Of a stretch of DNA of 64,000 nucleotides, positions 37,197 through 46,371 are shown piece by piece (positions within the stretch are counted from its first letter, which is position 1; every line of letters begins with the position of its first letter). Both the position numbers and the translations under genes were made by a program. Under the pieces are notes generated by a model. The model saw nothing but the letters and a program-made list of their open reading frames with translations. It was not told the DNA's origin and ran no database searches. The stretch comes from Rahnella aceris (GTDB lineage: Bacteria > Pseudomonadota > Gammaproteobacteria > Enterobacterales > Enterobacteriaceae). The stretch is from contig NZ_JAADJV010000001.1 in assembly GCF_011684115.1 (NCBI RefSeq), positions 1,054,001 to 1,118,000 of the forward strand. The letters are read 5' to 3'.

Positions 37197-38750
37197 TTAT
37201 TTACGGCAAAACGGCACCATAACCAGTGCGGCAATAAACATCCAGGCCATGACCTGAAAGATGTCGTTGAACGCCAGCGTCAGCGATTGCGCCGCGACTT
37301 TCGCCCCAAACACGCCTTTCGCCATCAGCAATGCCTGAGCGGTATCAGGTGTCAGATGGCCGATTTTTTGTGCCAGCGATCCCATCACTTCCTGCGCATG
37401 ATCCCCGTATTGCCCCAGCGATTCGCCGAAACGTGCCGCATGAACGCGGGTCCAGTCCTGCAACCAGGTATTCACCGTGGCAATGCCAATCGCGCCGCCG
37501 AGATTACGCATCAGGTTAAACAGCCCGGAGGCGTAGCGCAGTTCCGGCCCCTGAAACGCGGTCAGCGCCATGTTCACACTCGGCACGATGCACAACATAA
37601 TGAACAGGCCGCGCACCACCTGCGGCCAGAAAAACTGTTCTGCTCCCCAGTAAGGAGTCACGGCGGTCGTCAGCCATAAACTCAGTGCGAAACCGGATAA
37701 ACCCACGGTGATCAGTATCCGCCGGTCAACGCGGCTGATTAATCTGGCGGCAATAATCGTGCTGAAGAATTGCCCGACACCCACCACAAACACCGTTGTA
37801 CCGATTTGCAGGCTGTTGAAATCGCGGATGCGGCCGAGGAAAACCGGCGTCAGATATGTAGAGGCATAAAGACCAAATCCAACCACCAGATTGAACAGGC
37901 AGGCGAAGGTGAATGTCGGGTCACGGAAGGGCGTCAGGCGTACGATCGGGTTTTTCGAATAAAAGGATCGTTCGAGAAACAGCACAAAGGCCACCAGTGA
38001 GAACCACGCCGAAATCTGGATTTGCGGATCGCTGAACCAGTTCTTGCGCGGGCCTTCTTCCAGCACATATTCCAGACAACCGAGCGCTATCGCCATCGAC
38101 AATAAATGTATCCAGTCGATACGTTTAAGCATCGGATAATCCGCTTTATCCACATGAATAAACAGCACGGCACCGGTGGCAACCAGAGCGCCGGGCAGAA
38201 TGTTGATGAAGAAAATCCAGCGCCAGTCGAGTAACTGCGTGACTATGCCACCCACAGTCGGCCCAAGCGTGGGGGCCAGCACGCTGACCATGCCGAGGAT
38301 CGCCGGGATCAGCGCCTGCTGTTTGCCCTGAAACATGGCGAAGCCGGTCGCGAATACTGTCGGTACCATCGCGCCGCCGGTAAAACCCTGCAACGCGCGA
38401 AAGAAGATCATCGACTCGATATTCCACGACAATCCGCACCCGATGCTGCTGAGGGTGAACAGCGCCGCCGATGCGCTGAACAGCCAGCGGGTGGAAAGTG
38501 CCTGCGTCAGAAAAGCCGAGAACGGGATCATCACCAGTTCGGCGATCAGATACGAGGTTTGTACCCAGCTGATTTCATCCGGTCCGGCGGAAAGCCCGGC
38601 CTGCACATCGTTTAACGAGGCGGCGACAATCTGGATGTCGATGAGCGCCAGAAACATACCGAACGCCATAATGCTGAAAATCAAAAACTTACGTGATGTC
38701 GGATAATCCGCAGGCGAAAGCGTCGCGGCTGGAGTCAGGGTGACAGACAT
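37197..38750 (-). CDS. DHA2-family MFS multidrug transporter (second copy)
   Basis: A 517-residue, 14-helix transporter with DHA2 landmarks: FLALIDIQIVAASLNDVQ in TM1, SWVQTSYLIAELVMIPFSAF, and motif C-like LAPTLGPTVGGIVT. It shares its promoter region with a divergent HlyD-family gene, and a TetR gene follows that one, so the three form one efflux module. Unlike the first efflux operon in the window there is no outer-membrane partner gene. The 69-bp intergenic gap holds a 36-bp palindrome expected to repress both directions. Confidence 0.9.
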   Translation of the reverse strand: MSVTLTPAATLSPADYPTSRKFLIFSIMAFGMFLALIDIQIVAASLNDVQAGLSAGPDEISWVQTSYLIAELVMIPFSAFLTQALSTRWLFSASAALFTLSSIGCGLSWNIESMIFFRALQGFTGGAMVPTVFATGFAMFQGKQQALIPAILGMVSVLAPTLGPTVGGIVTQLLDWRWIFFINILPGALVATGAVLFIHVDKADYPMLKRIDWIHLLSMAIALGCLEYVLEEGPRKNWFSDPQIQISAWFSLVAFVLFLERSFYSKNPIVRLTPFRDPTFTFACLFNLVVGFGLYASTYLTPVFLGRIRDFNSLQIGTTVFVVGVGQFFSTIIAARLISRVDRRILITVGLSGFALSLWLTTAVTPYWGAEQFFWPQVVRGLFIMLCIVPSVNMALTAFQGPELRYASGLFNLMRNLGGAIGIATVNTWLQDWTRVHAARFGESLGQYGDHAQEVMGSLAQKIGHLTPDTAQALLMAKGVFGAKVAAQSLTLAFNDIFQVMAWMFIAALVMVPFCRK

Positions 38751-38777
38751 GGCTATGAGATCCCGGGGACTTGTTTA

Positions 38778-38813
38778 TATGATGGTCATCATATTAATAT
38801 GATGACCATCATA
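38778..38813. promoter_or_regulatory. 36-bp perfect palindrome, TetR operator
   Basis: A perfect inverted repeat centred at 38795/38796. It is made of two smaller dyads, ATGATGGTCATCAT and ATGATGACCATCAT, separated by ATTAAT. It lies between the divergent MFS and HlyD starts. The obvious ligand is the TetR protein encoded at 39994-40584, possibly binding as two dimers. Confidence 0.85.
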
Positions 38814-38831
38814 CAATGAGTGAAATTAAAA

Positions 38832-39956
38832 ATGAGTGAAGCAACAGCAGATGAAGGGAGCGCGTCCCCGGCAGTAAAAGCCACTAAACGGTCAAAGCGG
38901 ATCTTTGTGGTCAGCGGTATTGCGCTGATGGTAGCCCTGAGTGGCGCGGCATGGTTACTGGCTGCGCCCGCGTCGGAATCCACGGATGATGCCTATCTGA
39001 CGGCAGACACCACCAGCGTTGCGCCAAAAGTAAAAGGCTTCGTTTCGACGGTGCTGGTGCGTCATAACCAGCGGGTACATGCCGGCGATAAACTGGTGCT
39101 GATCGACAGCGAAGAGTTTACGGCTCGTCTGGCGTCTGCGCAGGGAGAACTTGAAGATGCCCGCGCGCAGGTAACGCAACAGGAAGCGGCGTTGCTGAGC
39201 CAGCAGGCGCAGGAACAACTGGCACTCACCCAAATCGAAGCCGCGCGCACGGCGATCCGTTCGTCGCGTGCGGAACAGCAACATGCTGAAGCCGAGCAGC
39301 AGCGTTATCAGTCGCTGGCGGTCAGCGGTGCCACATCACGTAATGATGCCGACCGGTATAAAACGGTGGCGGTGACGGCAGAACAAACCTCGGCGCACGC
39401 CGCGGCGATGCTGGATGTTGCCCAAAATCAGGCGGCGGTGACACACGCCCGGCGGGCAGAAATTCAGGCGGCGCTGGCACTGGCGAAGGCCGCTGTGGTG
39501 AAAGCGCAGGCGGCACAAGCGCTGGCACAGCAGGATCTCAATCACACCACTATTGTTGCTGCCATCGATGGCATAGCGGGAAACCGACAGGTACAGGTTG
39601 GCGATTACGTTACACCCGGTCAGCGGCTGATGACGCTGGTACCTGAACAGGGCATTTATGTGACGGCCAACTTCAAAGAAACACAGACCGGCAGAATGCA
39701 GCCGGGACAACGTGCGGACGTGCATGTGGATGCGCTGCCGGGCGTGACGTTTCGCGGTGAAGTCGACAGCCTTGCGCCGGGATCAGGTTCGACGTTTGCA
39801 TTGCTGCCATTTGAGCCGGGCACGGGTAATTTCACCAAAATTGTTCAGCGGGTGCCGGTGCGGATCCGGCTTGACGCTGGTCAGCCAGATTTAGCGGCGC
39901 TGCGCCCCGGATTATCCGTGGATGCGCGCGTTTCGTTAACCGATGCGGTCAGGTAA
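38832..39956 (+). CDS. HlyD/EmrA-type membrane fusion protein (second copy)
   Basis: A 374-residue adaptor: a short cytoplasmic tail, one membrane segment (IFVVSGIALMVALSGAAWLL), a lipoyl half (VRHNQRVHAGDKLVLIDSEEF), a Gln/Ala-rich coiled hairpin and the C-terminal beta-barrel (YVTANFKETQTGRMQPGQRA). It pairs with the divergent DHA2 transporter. ATG at 38832 (MSEATADEG) is preferred; a GTG at 38820 is in frame. AATGAGTGAA occurs twice, 16 bp apart, so a false 7-codon frame starts at 38816 and overlaps the true start. Confidence 0.88.
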   Translation: MSEATADEGSASPAVKATKRSKRIFVVSGIALMVALSGAAWLLAAPASESTDDAYLTADTTSVAPKVKGFVSTVLVRHNQRVHAGDKLVLIDSEEFTARLASAQGELEDARAQVTQQEAALLSQQAQEQLALTQIEAARTAIRSSRAEQQHAEAEQQRYQSLAVSGATSRNDADRYKTVAVTAEQTSAHAAAMLDVAQNQAAVTHARRAEIQAALALAKAAVVKAQAAQALAQQDLNHTTIVAAIDGIAGNRQVQVGDYVTPGQRLMTLVPEQGIYVTANFKETQTGRMQPGQRADVHVDALPGVTFRGEVDSLAPGSGSTFALLPFEPGTGNFTKIVQRVPVRIRLDAGQPDLAALRPGLSVDARVSLTDAVR

Positions 39957-39993
39957 GCTATGACAGCAATTTTCTGATTATCAGGGTGTTATT

Positions 39994-40584
39994 ATGCGCT
40001 ATGAGAGTGAACATAAACCTAAAATCCGCGAGCGGATCCTGAAGGAGGCGGCGAAAGACATCCGTACCAAAGGGCCGTTGCAGGTCAGCGTGGCAGGTGT
40101 AATGAGCAAAGCTGGCCTGACGCACGGTGGGTTTTATGCGCACTTTGCCTCAAAAGAGGCACTGATTGAGGCCGCCATCGGGCAGATGTTTAATCAGGTT
40201 ATGGTCCGCTGGGATAAAGAAAATCAGGGGCTGACGGCGCAGCAGCAACTGGCAGGGTATATCGATTTCTACCTGTCGCCCGGGCACCGCGATAACCGGG
40301 CGCAGGGCTGTCCGGTGTCGGCGCTGGCCTCTGAAACGCCACGCTTGTCAGCGCCCTGTCAGGCAGAGTTCGCGCGCGGCATCGAACGTATCCGTGGGAT
40401 GATTATCCGCCAGCTGACAGAAATGGGCGTGGACGACCCGCAAACGCAGGCGATATCGGTCAGTGCGGAACTGATGGGCAGTTTGTCGCTGGCACGTTGT
40501 GAGCCTGATCGTGAAGTTTCAGATGCGTTGCTGGAAAGTGCGAAGAAAGCGCTGAAGGCGCGGCTGGATCTTGCAGAAGAATAA
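39994..40584 (+). CDS. TetR-family repressor of the efflux pair
   Basis: A 196-residue regulator. The N-terminal helix-turn-helix spans about residues 10-55 (ILKEAAKDIRTKGPLQVSVA, then GVMSKAGLTHGGFYAHFASK). The ligand domain contains RAQGCPVSALASE and two further Cys residues. It lies 37 bp after the HlyD gene and is probably cotranscribed, so it would autoregulate through the 36-bp palindrome. The inducing compound is unknown. A CCTCCCCC / GGGGGAGG hairpin follows at 40608-40629. Confidence 0.9.
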   Translation: MRYESEHKPKIRERILKEAAKDIRTKGPLQVSVAGVMSKAGLTHGGFYAHFASKEALIEAAIGQMFNQVMVRWDKENQGLTAQQQLAGYIDFYLSPGHRDNRAQGCPVSALASETPRLSAPCQAEFARGIERIRGMIIRQLTEMGVDDPQTQAISVSAELMGSLSLARCEPDREVSDALLESAKKALKARLDLAEE

Positions 40585-40607
40585 ACCGTATCCGGGCGAT
40601 TCACAGA

Positions 40608-40629
40608 CCTCCCCCTTTTCAGGGGGAGG
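40608..40629. repeat. REP-like single hairpin, copy 5
   Basis: CCTCCCCC-TTTTCA-GGGGGAGG is a perfect 8-bp stem between the convergent TetR and TonB-receptor genes. The arms match those of the composite repeats at 18.1 and 33.7 kb, but only one hairpin is present and the loop differs. Confidence 0.7.
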
Positions 40630-40643
40630 CGCTGAAAAATCTA

Positions 40644-42761
40644 TCAAAAATCATACCCTACCGTAGCAACCACGGTACGTTCCTGACCCCAGTAGCAGTA
40701 GCTGGTGCCGTAACAGGCTGCGACATATTTCTTGTCGAACAGGTTGTTAGCATTCAGCTGCACATACGCGCCTTTCAGTTGCGGATTGAACTGCACCAGA
40801 TTCATACGCAGTGACGCATCAACCAGCGTGGCAGAAGGCATGTGGCGGGTGTTTTCGTTATCCGCCCATTGTGTGCCGATGTAACGCACACCTGCACCCA
40901 TATCCACACCAATCGGCGTGTTGTACTGACCCCAGATGGAAGCCATTTGTTTTGGCGTCACATACGGCGTGTTGCCGTTGTTCTCAGCCGCATCACGGAT
41001 ACGCACTTTGTTGTAGGTGTAACCGGCCATCACGTTAAAGCGTTCGGTAACCTGTTTCTTAGCTTCCAGCTCAAGACCCTGTGAGCGGATTTTACCTGCC
41101 GGCTCGTAGTAGCTGCCGACTACCACGCGGTTACCCACGTCTTTTTGCGTCAGATCATACAGCGCCGCGGTGTACATATCGGAAGTGCCGACCGGCTGGT
41201 ATTTGATCCCGGCTTCGTATTGCTCACTCTGCATCGGTTTCAGCAGCGTGCCGTCAGCGCCTGGCAGGGCAGATGGCGTCATCGCCTGGCTGTAGCTGAC
41301 GTACGGTGAAATGCCGCTGTCAAAGGCGTACAGCAGGGAAGCGCGGCTGTTGAAATGACTGTCTTTACGTTCGCTGTTGCTGGTGGTGCCGTAGATGCTT
41401 TCGTAACTGCGGCTGGAGGTTTTTAGCGTGTCGTAACGGCCTGACAGGGTCAGATACCATTTGTTCCAGTTCATCTCATCTTGCAGATAGGTACCCATCT
41501 GCTCATAACGGTTTTTACCGCGTTTATGACTGTAATAATCCAGTGCATCACCGCCAACGCCAGTGTACGGGTTGAGGTTTTCAGCGTAAGCAGCGTCAGA
41601 TTTCACATCATTGATAAAGTGGGAGTAATCGAAACCGATCACCACTTTATGTGCCAGTTCGCCGGTCGCGAAATCCGCTTCGAGCTGGTTATCAATCGCA
41701 AAAGTATCCAGCGAGGACTTCTCACCGGAATAATAACGACTCATCTCGGTACGGTCCGCATTCCAGCCCGCCTGATACACCTGATCCAACTCGGTGTTGG
41801 AATGCGTGTAGTTGGCATTCTGGCGGAATGACCAGACGTCGTTAAACGCGTGCTGGAATTCGTAGCTGTAGATTTGCTCCCAGCGTTTGAACTGGTTGCG
41901 GGTGCTTTCGCCATCGAAGAAACCCCGGCTCAGTTTCTGTCCGTAGAGGCTGCCGTCAGCCGGAACCGCGGCGTGGTAGCCACCGGACGGATCTTTTTGC
42001 AGATACGCGCGCAGTAAAAGCGAGGTATTTTCATCCGGCGTCCACAGCAACTGTGGCGAAATCGCGTAACGCTCTTCACGCTGGTGATCGTACTGCGTAT
42101 CGCTGCTGCGGGTCATCCCGGTCAGACGGAATGCCAGCTGATCGTTGATGGCATTGGTGTAATCGAATGCGCCGCCTTTGGTATTTTGCGTGCCACCGGA
42201 AAGCTGGAAGTGACCTTCTTCAGCAAACTGCGGGCGCTTGGTGGATTCCACCACCACACCGCCGGGAATGCTCTGGCCGTAAAGCGCAGAAGACGGTCCT
42301 TTCACCACATCAATACGTTCCAGGAACCACGGATCAACCTGAATGGAGTTATAGGTCGAGCCATCGCTCAGGATCCGCAGGCCATCGAGGAAGGTGTTGT
42401 TGACGTCACCGCCGTGGAAACCGCGCAGGGAAATGGTGTCATAACGCGTTGCGCCGCCGGCAAAGTTGGTGAATACGCCTGGCGTGTAGTTCAGTGCAGC
42501 GTTAACCGTGGTGGCGTTCTGGTCAGTCATTTGCTGACGGGTCACAACAGAAACGGCCTGACCGGTGGTGATCAGCGGCTGATCCGTTTTGGTCGCACTT
42601 TTACTGGTTTTCGCGCTGTAACCCTGCGTCGGAGCATCGGCGGTATCCGCAGGCGCGGCTTTGACAATGACGGTGTCTTCAGCAGCCATTGAGGCAACCG
42701 GCATTGCCAGCGCGCACATAAGCACCGAGCGTTTGAGGGGGAAAGCCAACAACATATTCAT
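40644..42761 (-). CDS. TonB-dependent hydroxamate siderophore receptor (FoxA/FcuA-like)
   Basis: A 705-residue outer-membrane receptor. A signal peptide (RSVLMCALAMPVASMAAEDT) precedes a TonB box-like region (EDTVIVKA) and the plug domain (VSVVTRQQMTDQNATTVNAA, YDTISLRGFHGGDV, ERIDVVKGPSSALYGQ). A 22-strand barrel follows, ending in the terminal aromatic VATVGYDF. A Cys pair near the end (CYGTSYCYWG) is typical of ferrioxamine/ferrichrome receptors. The start is ATG 42761 or 42755; the latter has better spacing from AGGGA. A Fur box lies about 140 bp upstream. No transport genes are adjacent. Confidence 0.88.
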   Translation of the reverse strand: MNMLLAFPLKRSVLMCALAMPVASMAAEDTVIVKAAPADTADAPTQGYSAKTSKSATKTDQPLITTGQAVSVVTRQQMTDQNATTVNAALNYTPGVFTNFAGGATRYDTISLRGFHGGDVNNTFLDGLRILSDGSTYNSIQVDPWFLERIDVVKGPSSALYGQSIPGGVVVESTKRPQFAEEGHFQLSGGTQNTKGGAFDYTNAINDQLAFRLTGMTRSSDTQYDHQREERYAISPQLLWTPDENTSLLLRAYLQKDPSGGYHAAVPADGSLYGQKLSRGFFDGESTRNQFKRWEQIYSYEFQHAFNDVWSFRQNANYTHSNTELDQVYQAGWNADRTEMSRYYSGEKSSLDTFAIDNQLEADFATGELAHKVVIGFDYSHFINDVKSDAAYAENLNPYTGVGGDALDYYSHKRGKNRYEQMGTYLQDEMNWNKWYLTLSGRYDTLKTSSRSYESIYGTTSNSERKDSHFNSRASLLYAFDSGISPYVSYSQAMTPSALPGADGTLLKPMQSEQYEAGIKYQPVGTSDMYTAALYDLTQKDVGNRVVVGSYYEPAGKIRSQGLELEAKKQVTERFNVMAGYTYNKVRIRDAAENNGNTPYVTPKQMASIWGQYNTPIGVDMGAGVRYIGTQWADNENTRHMPSATLVDASLRMNLVQFNPQLKGAYVQLNANNLFDKKYVAACYGTSYCYWGQERTVVATVGYDF

Positions 42762-42901
42762 AATCCCTATAAATAACTCAATAATGATTGAGTGATTAAT
42801 TGATGCGTGTGTAATAAACCCAAAAGCCAACATGTGTTCCGCACAAAAGCGTGACGTGCGAAGGGCAGTCACTTAACCGAAACGTGACGGATGTTAAACT
42901 T

Positions 42902-42920
42902 AATGATAATTGTTATCATT
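42902..42920. promoter_or_regulatory. Fur box upstream of the siderophore receptor
   Basis: AATGATAATTGTTATCATT is a perfect 19-bp inverted repeat with arms AATGATAA/TTATCATT, close to the Fur consensus of GATAAT hexamers. It should repress the receptor when iron is sufficient and may also touch the divergent methyltransferase promoter. Confidence 0.88.
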
Positions 42921-43106
42921 ATTATTTTACAAATTCAAGGGAACTTTACGCCAAAAATGTGAAGTGACGCATTTTTAACCTGATGAAAACGAGGGTTTTT
43001 TAATTGCGGCAATAAAAATCTGAGCAAAATGGCCGGAAGTGATTAGGGTTAATAGTGAGTTTTTTAATCATGTTCTCTATGTAGAATTCACGGCCGGGAG
43101 GCGAAA

Positions 43107-43790
43107 ATGGGTCAGGGGAGTCCGGAGGAATACAGCAGGAAATGGGCAGCGGTTGACAACTATCTGGTGAGTCACTTAGTGGACAGCGATCCGGTTCTGG
43201 ATCAGGTACTGAAAAACAATCATCAGGCCGGTTTACCCGCACACGACGTAGCACCCAATCAGGGAAAATTACTGGCGCTGTTCGCCCAAATCATCAGCGC
43301 ACAGAAAGTCTTAGAAATCGGTACGCTCGGCGCTTACAGCACTATCTGGCTGGCGCGGGCGTTACCGGCGCTCGGAAAAGTCGTGACGCTGGAAGCCGAT
43401 CCGCATCATGCGCGCATCGCACAAACCAACATTGAGCTGGCCGGTTTGCAGGATAAAATTACCTTACACACCGGGCCTGCGTCAGAGACCTTGCCCACGC
43501 TCGCGGCGGAAGCGCCGTTTGACCTGATTTTTATTGATGCCGATAAACCCAGCAATCCGCTTTATCTGGAATGGGCGCTGAAATTGTCGAAACCGGGGAC
43601 ATTAATTATTGGCGATAATGTGGTGCGGGACGGCGCGGTGGTGGATCCGCACAGCGACGACGCCCGGGTGCAGGGTGTGCGTCGCTTTATTGAGATGATT
43701 GAACAGGAACCGCGTTTATCAGCGACCGCGCTGCAAACCGTCGGCAGCAAAGGCTGGGACGGTTTTGTGCTGGCGCGGGTCACCGGTTAA
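43107..43790 (+). CDS. O-methyltransferase (caffeoyl-CoA OMT-like), SAM-dependent
   Basis: A 227-residue class I methyltransferase. The SAM-binding motif I is VLEIGTLGAYSTIWLARAL, followed by VVTLEADPHHARIAQTNIEL and the acidic FDLIFIDADKPSNPLYLEWA motif with its metal-binding Asp, typical of the OMT3 family. GGGAGGCGAAA precedes the ATG. It is divergent from the siderophore receptor and convergent with the beta-glucosidase gene, 6 bp apart. The substrate is unknown; related bacterial enzymes methylate catechol-like compounds. Confidence 0.85.
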   Translation: MGQGSPEEYSRKWAAVDNYLVSHLVDSDPVLDQVLKNNHQAGLPAHDVAPNQGKLLALFAQIISAQKVLEIGTLGAYSTIWLARALPALGKVVTLEADPHHARIAQTNIELAGLQDKITLHTGPASETLPTLAAEAPFDLIFIDADKPSNPLYLEWALKLSKPGTLIIGDNVVRDGAVVDPHSDDARVQGVRRFIEMIEQEPRLSATALQTVGSKGWDGFVLARVTG

Positions 43791-43796
43791 CAGGGC

Positions 43797-45758
43797 TTAA
43801 CGCGCCAGACCAAAGCCAATATCAAACAGCGGATTTTCGCTGTCATGTGGCATATCGGATTGTTGTCTGAGCACGGCTTCTTCAGACGATGGCAGTTCAA
43901 ACGGCAGCTTACCGGTATAGGCTTCGGTGCTGGTCAGGCGCGTAAACAAAACGGTATCGCTGACACCAAAATTGCCGATAATCACTTTCGCTTTGTCCTT
44001 CACGTTGGTCAGGATCGCCGGACGGTCGAGATAAACGGTGACGATTGTCGGCACTGCTTTGCTGGCTTTCACGATCGCCTGATAATCCGCGTTGTCACCG
44101 GTAAAGGCCAGCGAGCCTTCGTGATGGCGCTTGCCAAAGAACCAGGCTTTATGCGGTTGCTCGTACGGGGCATGGGCGCGGATCAGCGCAATATCGGCTT
44201 TCTCCGGCGCATCCACCACGGTAAAACCGGCTGCCGTCGCGGCCTGCGGTGCTATGCCGTACAGCCAGATCTTTTTGCCTTTTTTCAGCGGTAACACATC
44301 ATCGGTGTTTTGCAGCAATACCAGTGAATGTCCCTGCGCCGAATTGGCTTCTTTTTGCCAGTCAGCGCGCCCGACGGTTTGGGTGGCTTTCTGCACATCG
44401 ACATACGGATTTTCAAACAGTCCGGTCTGGAATTTTTGCTCAAGAATACGCACAACAGATTCATTCAGGCGCTGTTCAGTCAGTTGCTTTTCATGCACTG
44501 CGCTGACCAGCAACTGTGAGTCGGTCACGCCGCCAAACTGATCGACACCCGCCAGCACCGCCTTCACGAAACGCTGTTGCGGCGTCAGATTTTCGACACC
44601 CCACGACATGCCACCGGGCACCGGTTCTTTACCTTCCGGCGAACCGTTCAGGCATTCGTTTTCGCAATTGCTGGTGATCAGCCAGTCGCTGAGAATGACG
44701 CCTTTGAAACCGTATTGTCCGCGCAGAATGTCGGTCAGCAACTGATGACTGAATCCGGCACCGACCTGTTCGAGCGGTTTGCCGTCCACGGAAACATTTT
44801 TCAGGATTGAATATGTCGGCATGACGCTGGCGACCTTGGCTTCAAACGCGCCGGTAAACGGATAGATGTGTTCTTTGAGATTATTGCCGGGGAAGACGGC
44901 GTTTTTGCCGTAGACGTTATGGCTGTCAAAACCGTTCTCAGCCGCGCCATAGCCGACCCAGTGTTTGACCACGGAAATCACGCTGCCCTGATTTAACCCG
45001 TCAGGACCGTTTTGCATCCCTTCGATATACCCGCGCACCATGTTATGCACCCGTGTCGGATCTTCGCCGAAGGTGCCACTGATACGCGCCCAGCGCGGCT
45101 CTGTTGCCAGATCGGCTTGCGGTGAAAGTGCCTCACGAATACCGACGGCCAGATATTCCTGACGGACGATATCGGCGTAACGGCGGGTGAGTTTCTCATT
45201 GCCAATCGCCGCCAGTCCTAAGGTTTCCGGCCACTGGGTGAATTTACCGGAAGAGGTACTCGCACCGACCAGATACTCGAATGAGTTACGCGGGTCGCTG
45301 CTGACGGTGACCGGAATACCCAGGCGCGTCTTTTCGGCAATCTGCTGCAGTTTATTGTTTTCTTCCGCCATCATGGCGGGGTCGTTCGCCGAAAGCCGGG
45401 TGATCAGGCTGTTGACCTTCGCGCCGGTAATCATCTTTTCCGCCGCTGCCATGTCATAATGCGTGCCTGCGCCGATCGGGCTGTTGGCCGTCGGTGCCGA
45501 GCCATGCATCATCACCCCGGCTTTTTCCTCCAGCGTCATGCGTTTCACCAGATCCGCTGCACGTTCTTCCGGCGTCAGTCGCCAGTCTTCATAAGGTTCC
45601 AGTTTTCCGGAATGATCGAGATCTTTGAACTGTAAGCCGTCGACAGTCAGCAGCGTCACTTCGCGCTGGCTAAGTTCCGGTTGATTATCGGCGGCAAAAA
45701 CAGAAGGTGAGGAAAGCAGCAGGGCAGCGACAGCAAGGCTCAGAGGTTTGATTTTCAT
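43797..45758 (-). CDS. Exported GH3 beta-glucosidase
   Basis: A 653-residue glycoside hydrolase with a signal peptide (PLSLAVAALLLSSPSVFAAD). Just after it comes an EF-hand-like loop (KDLDHSGKLEPYEDW), suggesting Ca binding. The GH3 N-domain contains RISGTFGEDPTRVHNMVRGY and VVKHWVGYGA. The nucleophile Asp is in GVILSDWLITSN. A C-terminal GH3_C domain follows, but the chain ends at ENPLFDIGFGLAR with no fibronectin III domain, unlike BglX. It probably acts on beta-glucosides or related glycans in the periplasm. Start at MKIKPL, 45758, behind AAGGA. Confidence 0.88.
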   Translation of the reverse strand: MKIKPLSLAVAALLLSSPSVFAADNQPELSQREVTLLTVDGLQFKDLDHSGKLEPYEDWRLTPEERAADLVKRMTLEEKAGVMMHGSAPTANSPIGAGTHYDMAAAEKMITGAKVNSLITRLSANDPAMMAEENNKLQQIAEKTRLGIPVTVSSDPRNSFEYLVGASTSSGKFTQWPETLGLAAIGNEKLTRRYADIVRQEYLAVGIREALSPQADLATEPRWARISGTFGEDPTRVHNMVRGYIEGMQNGPDGLNQGSVISVVKHWVGYGAAENGFDSHNVYGKNAVFPGNNLKEHIYPFTGAFEAKVASVMPTYSILKNVSVDGKPLEQVGAGFSHQLLTDILRGQYGFKGVILSDWLITSNCENECLNGSPEGKEPVPGGMSWGVENLTPQQRFVKAVLAGVDQFGGVTDSQLLVSAVHEKQLTEQRLNESVVRILEQKFQTGLFENPYVDVQKATQTVGRADWQKEANSAQGHSLVLLQNTDDVLPLKKGKKIWLYGIAPQAATAAGFTVVDAPEKADIALIRAHAPYEQPHKAWFFGKRHHEGSLAFTGDNADYQAIVKASKAVPTIVTVYLDRPAILTNVKDKAKVIIGNFGVSDTVLFTRLTSTEAYTGKLPFELPSSEEAVLRQQSDMPHDSENPLFDIGFGLAR

Positions 45759-45852
45759 CATCGTCCTTAATGGTTGATAACTATAGAAGAACTCAATTCC
45801 CAATCAATAACCTATTTGCCTGCTGAATGTTGCGATCTGCTTCGCAATGATG

Positions 45853-46371
45853 TCAGCCGAATGCCAGTCCGAGCACCGCGCCAACGGCCAGTACCCATAA
45901 CGGGTGGATACGCTTACTGAGCGCCAGCAGGGTACACAAGGCGATCACCCCCGCAAGCGTCAGCGTGGTGGCTGAGGCTTTGGCGATCAGTAATCCGCTC
46001 GACACCACCAGCCCGACCGTCACCGGCACCAGCCCGCGTTGCACTATCTGCCGCCACGGACGGTCTTTGTAACGTTTCCAGCCGCCCATCACGACAAGTG
46101 TAATGATTGACGACGGACCAAATTTTGCCAGAGAAGACACCAGCAATCCTGACCATCCGGCAACCTGCCAGCCAATCAGCGGCACGATCATCATATTCGG
46201 GCCGGGAGCGGCCTGTGCCAGGGCGAACAGCGCACTGAACTCCTGCGCACTCATCCAGTGATGCACCTGCACCACTGCACGTTGCATCTCAGGCAGAATG
46301 GTATTTCCGCCACCAAATGCCAGCACGGAAAGCTCGGTAAATAACAGGGCAAGAGAAAGTAAAACTGGCAT
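45853..46371 (-). CDS. Short-chain chromate transporter subunit
   Basis: A 172-residue half-size CHR protein with about five membrane segments. Family motifs are FGGGNTILPEMQRAVV near the N-terminus and AQAAPGPNMMIVPLIGW. It begins at the last base of the preceding CHR gene's stop (TGATG), so the two are coupled and together equal one full-length ChrA. Such pairs export chromate as heterodimers or have other anion roles. It is the second gene of the pair. Confidence 0.88.
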   Translation of the reverse strand: MPVLLSLALLFTELSVLAFGGGNTILPEMQRAVVQVHHWMSAQEFSALFALAQAAPGPNMMIVPLIGWQVAGWSGLLVSSLAKFGPSSIITLVVMGGWKRYKDRPWRQIVQRGLVPVTVGLVVSSGLLIAKASATTLTLAGVIALCTLLALSKRIHPLWVLAVGAVLGLAFG

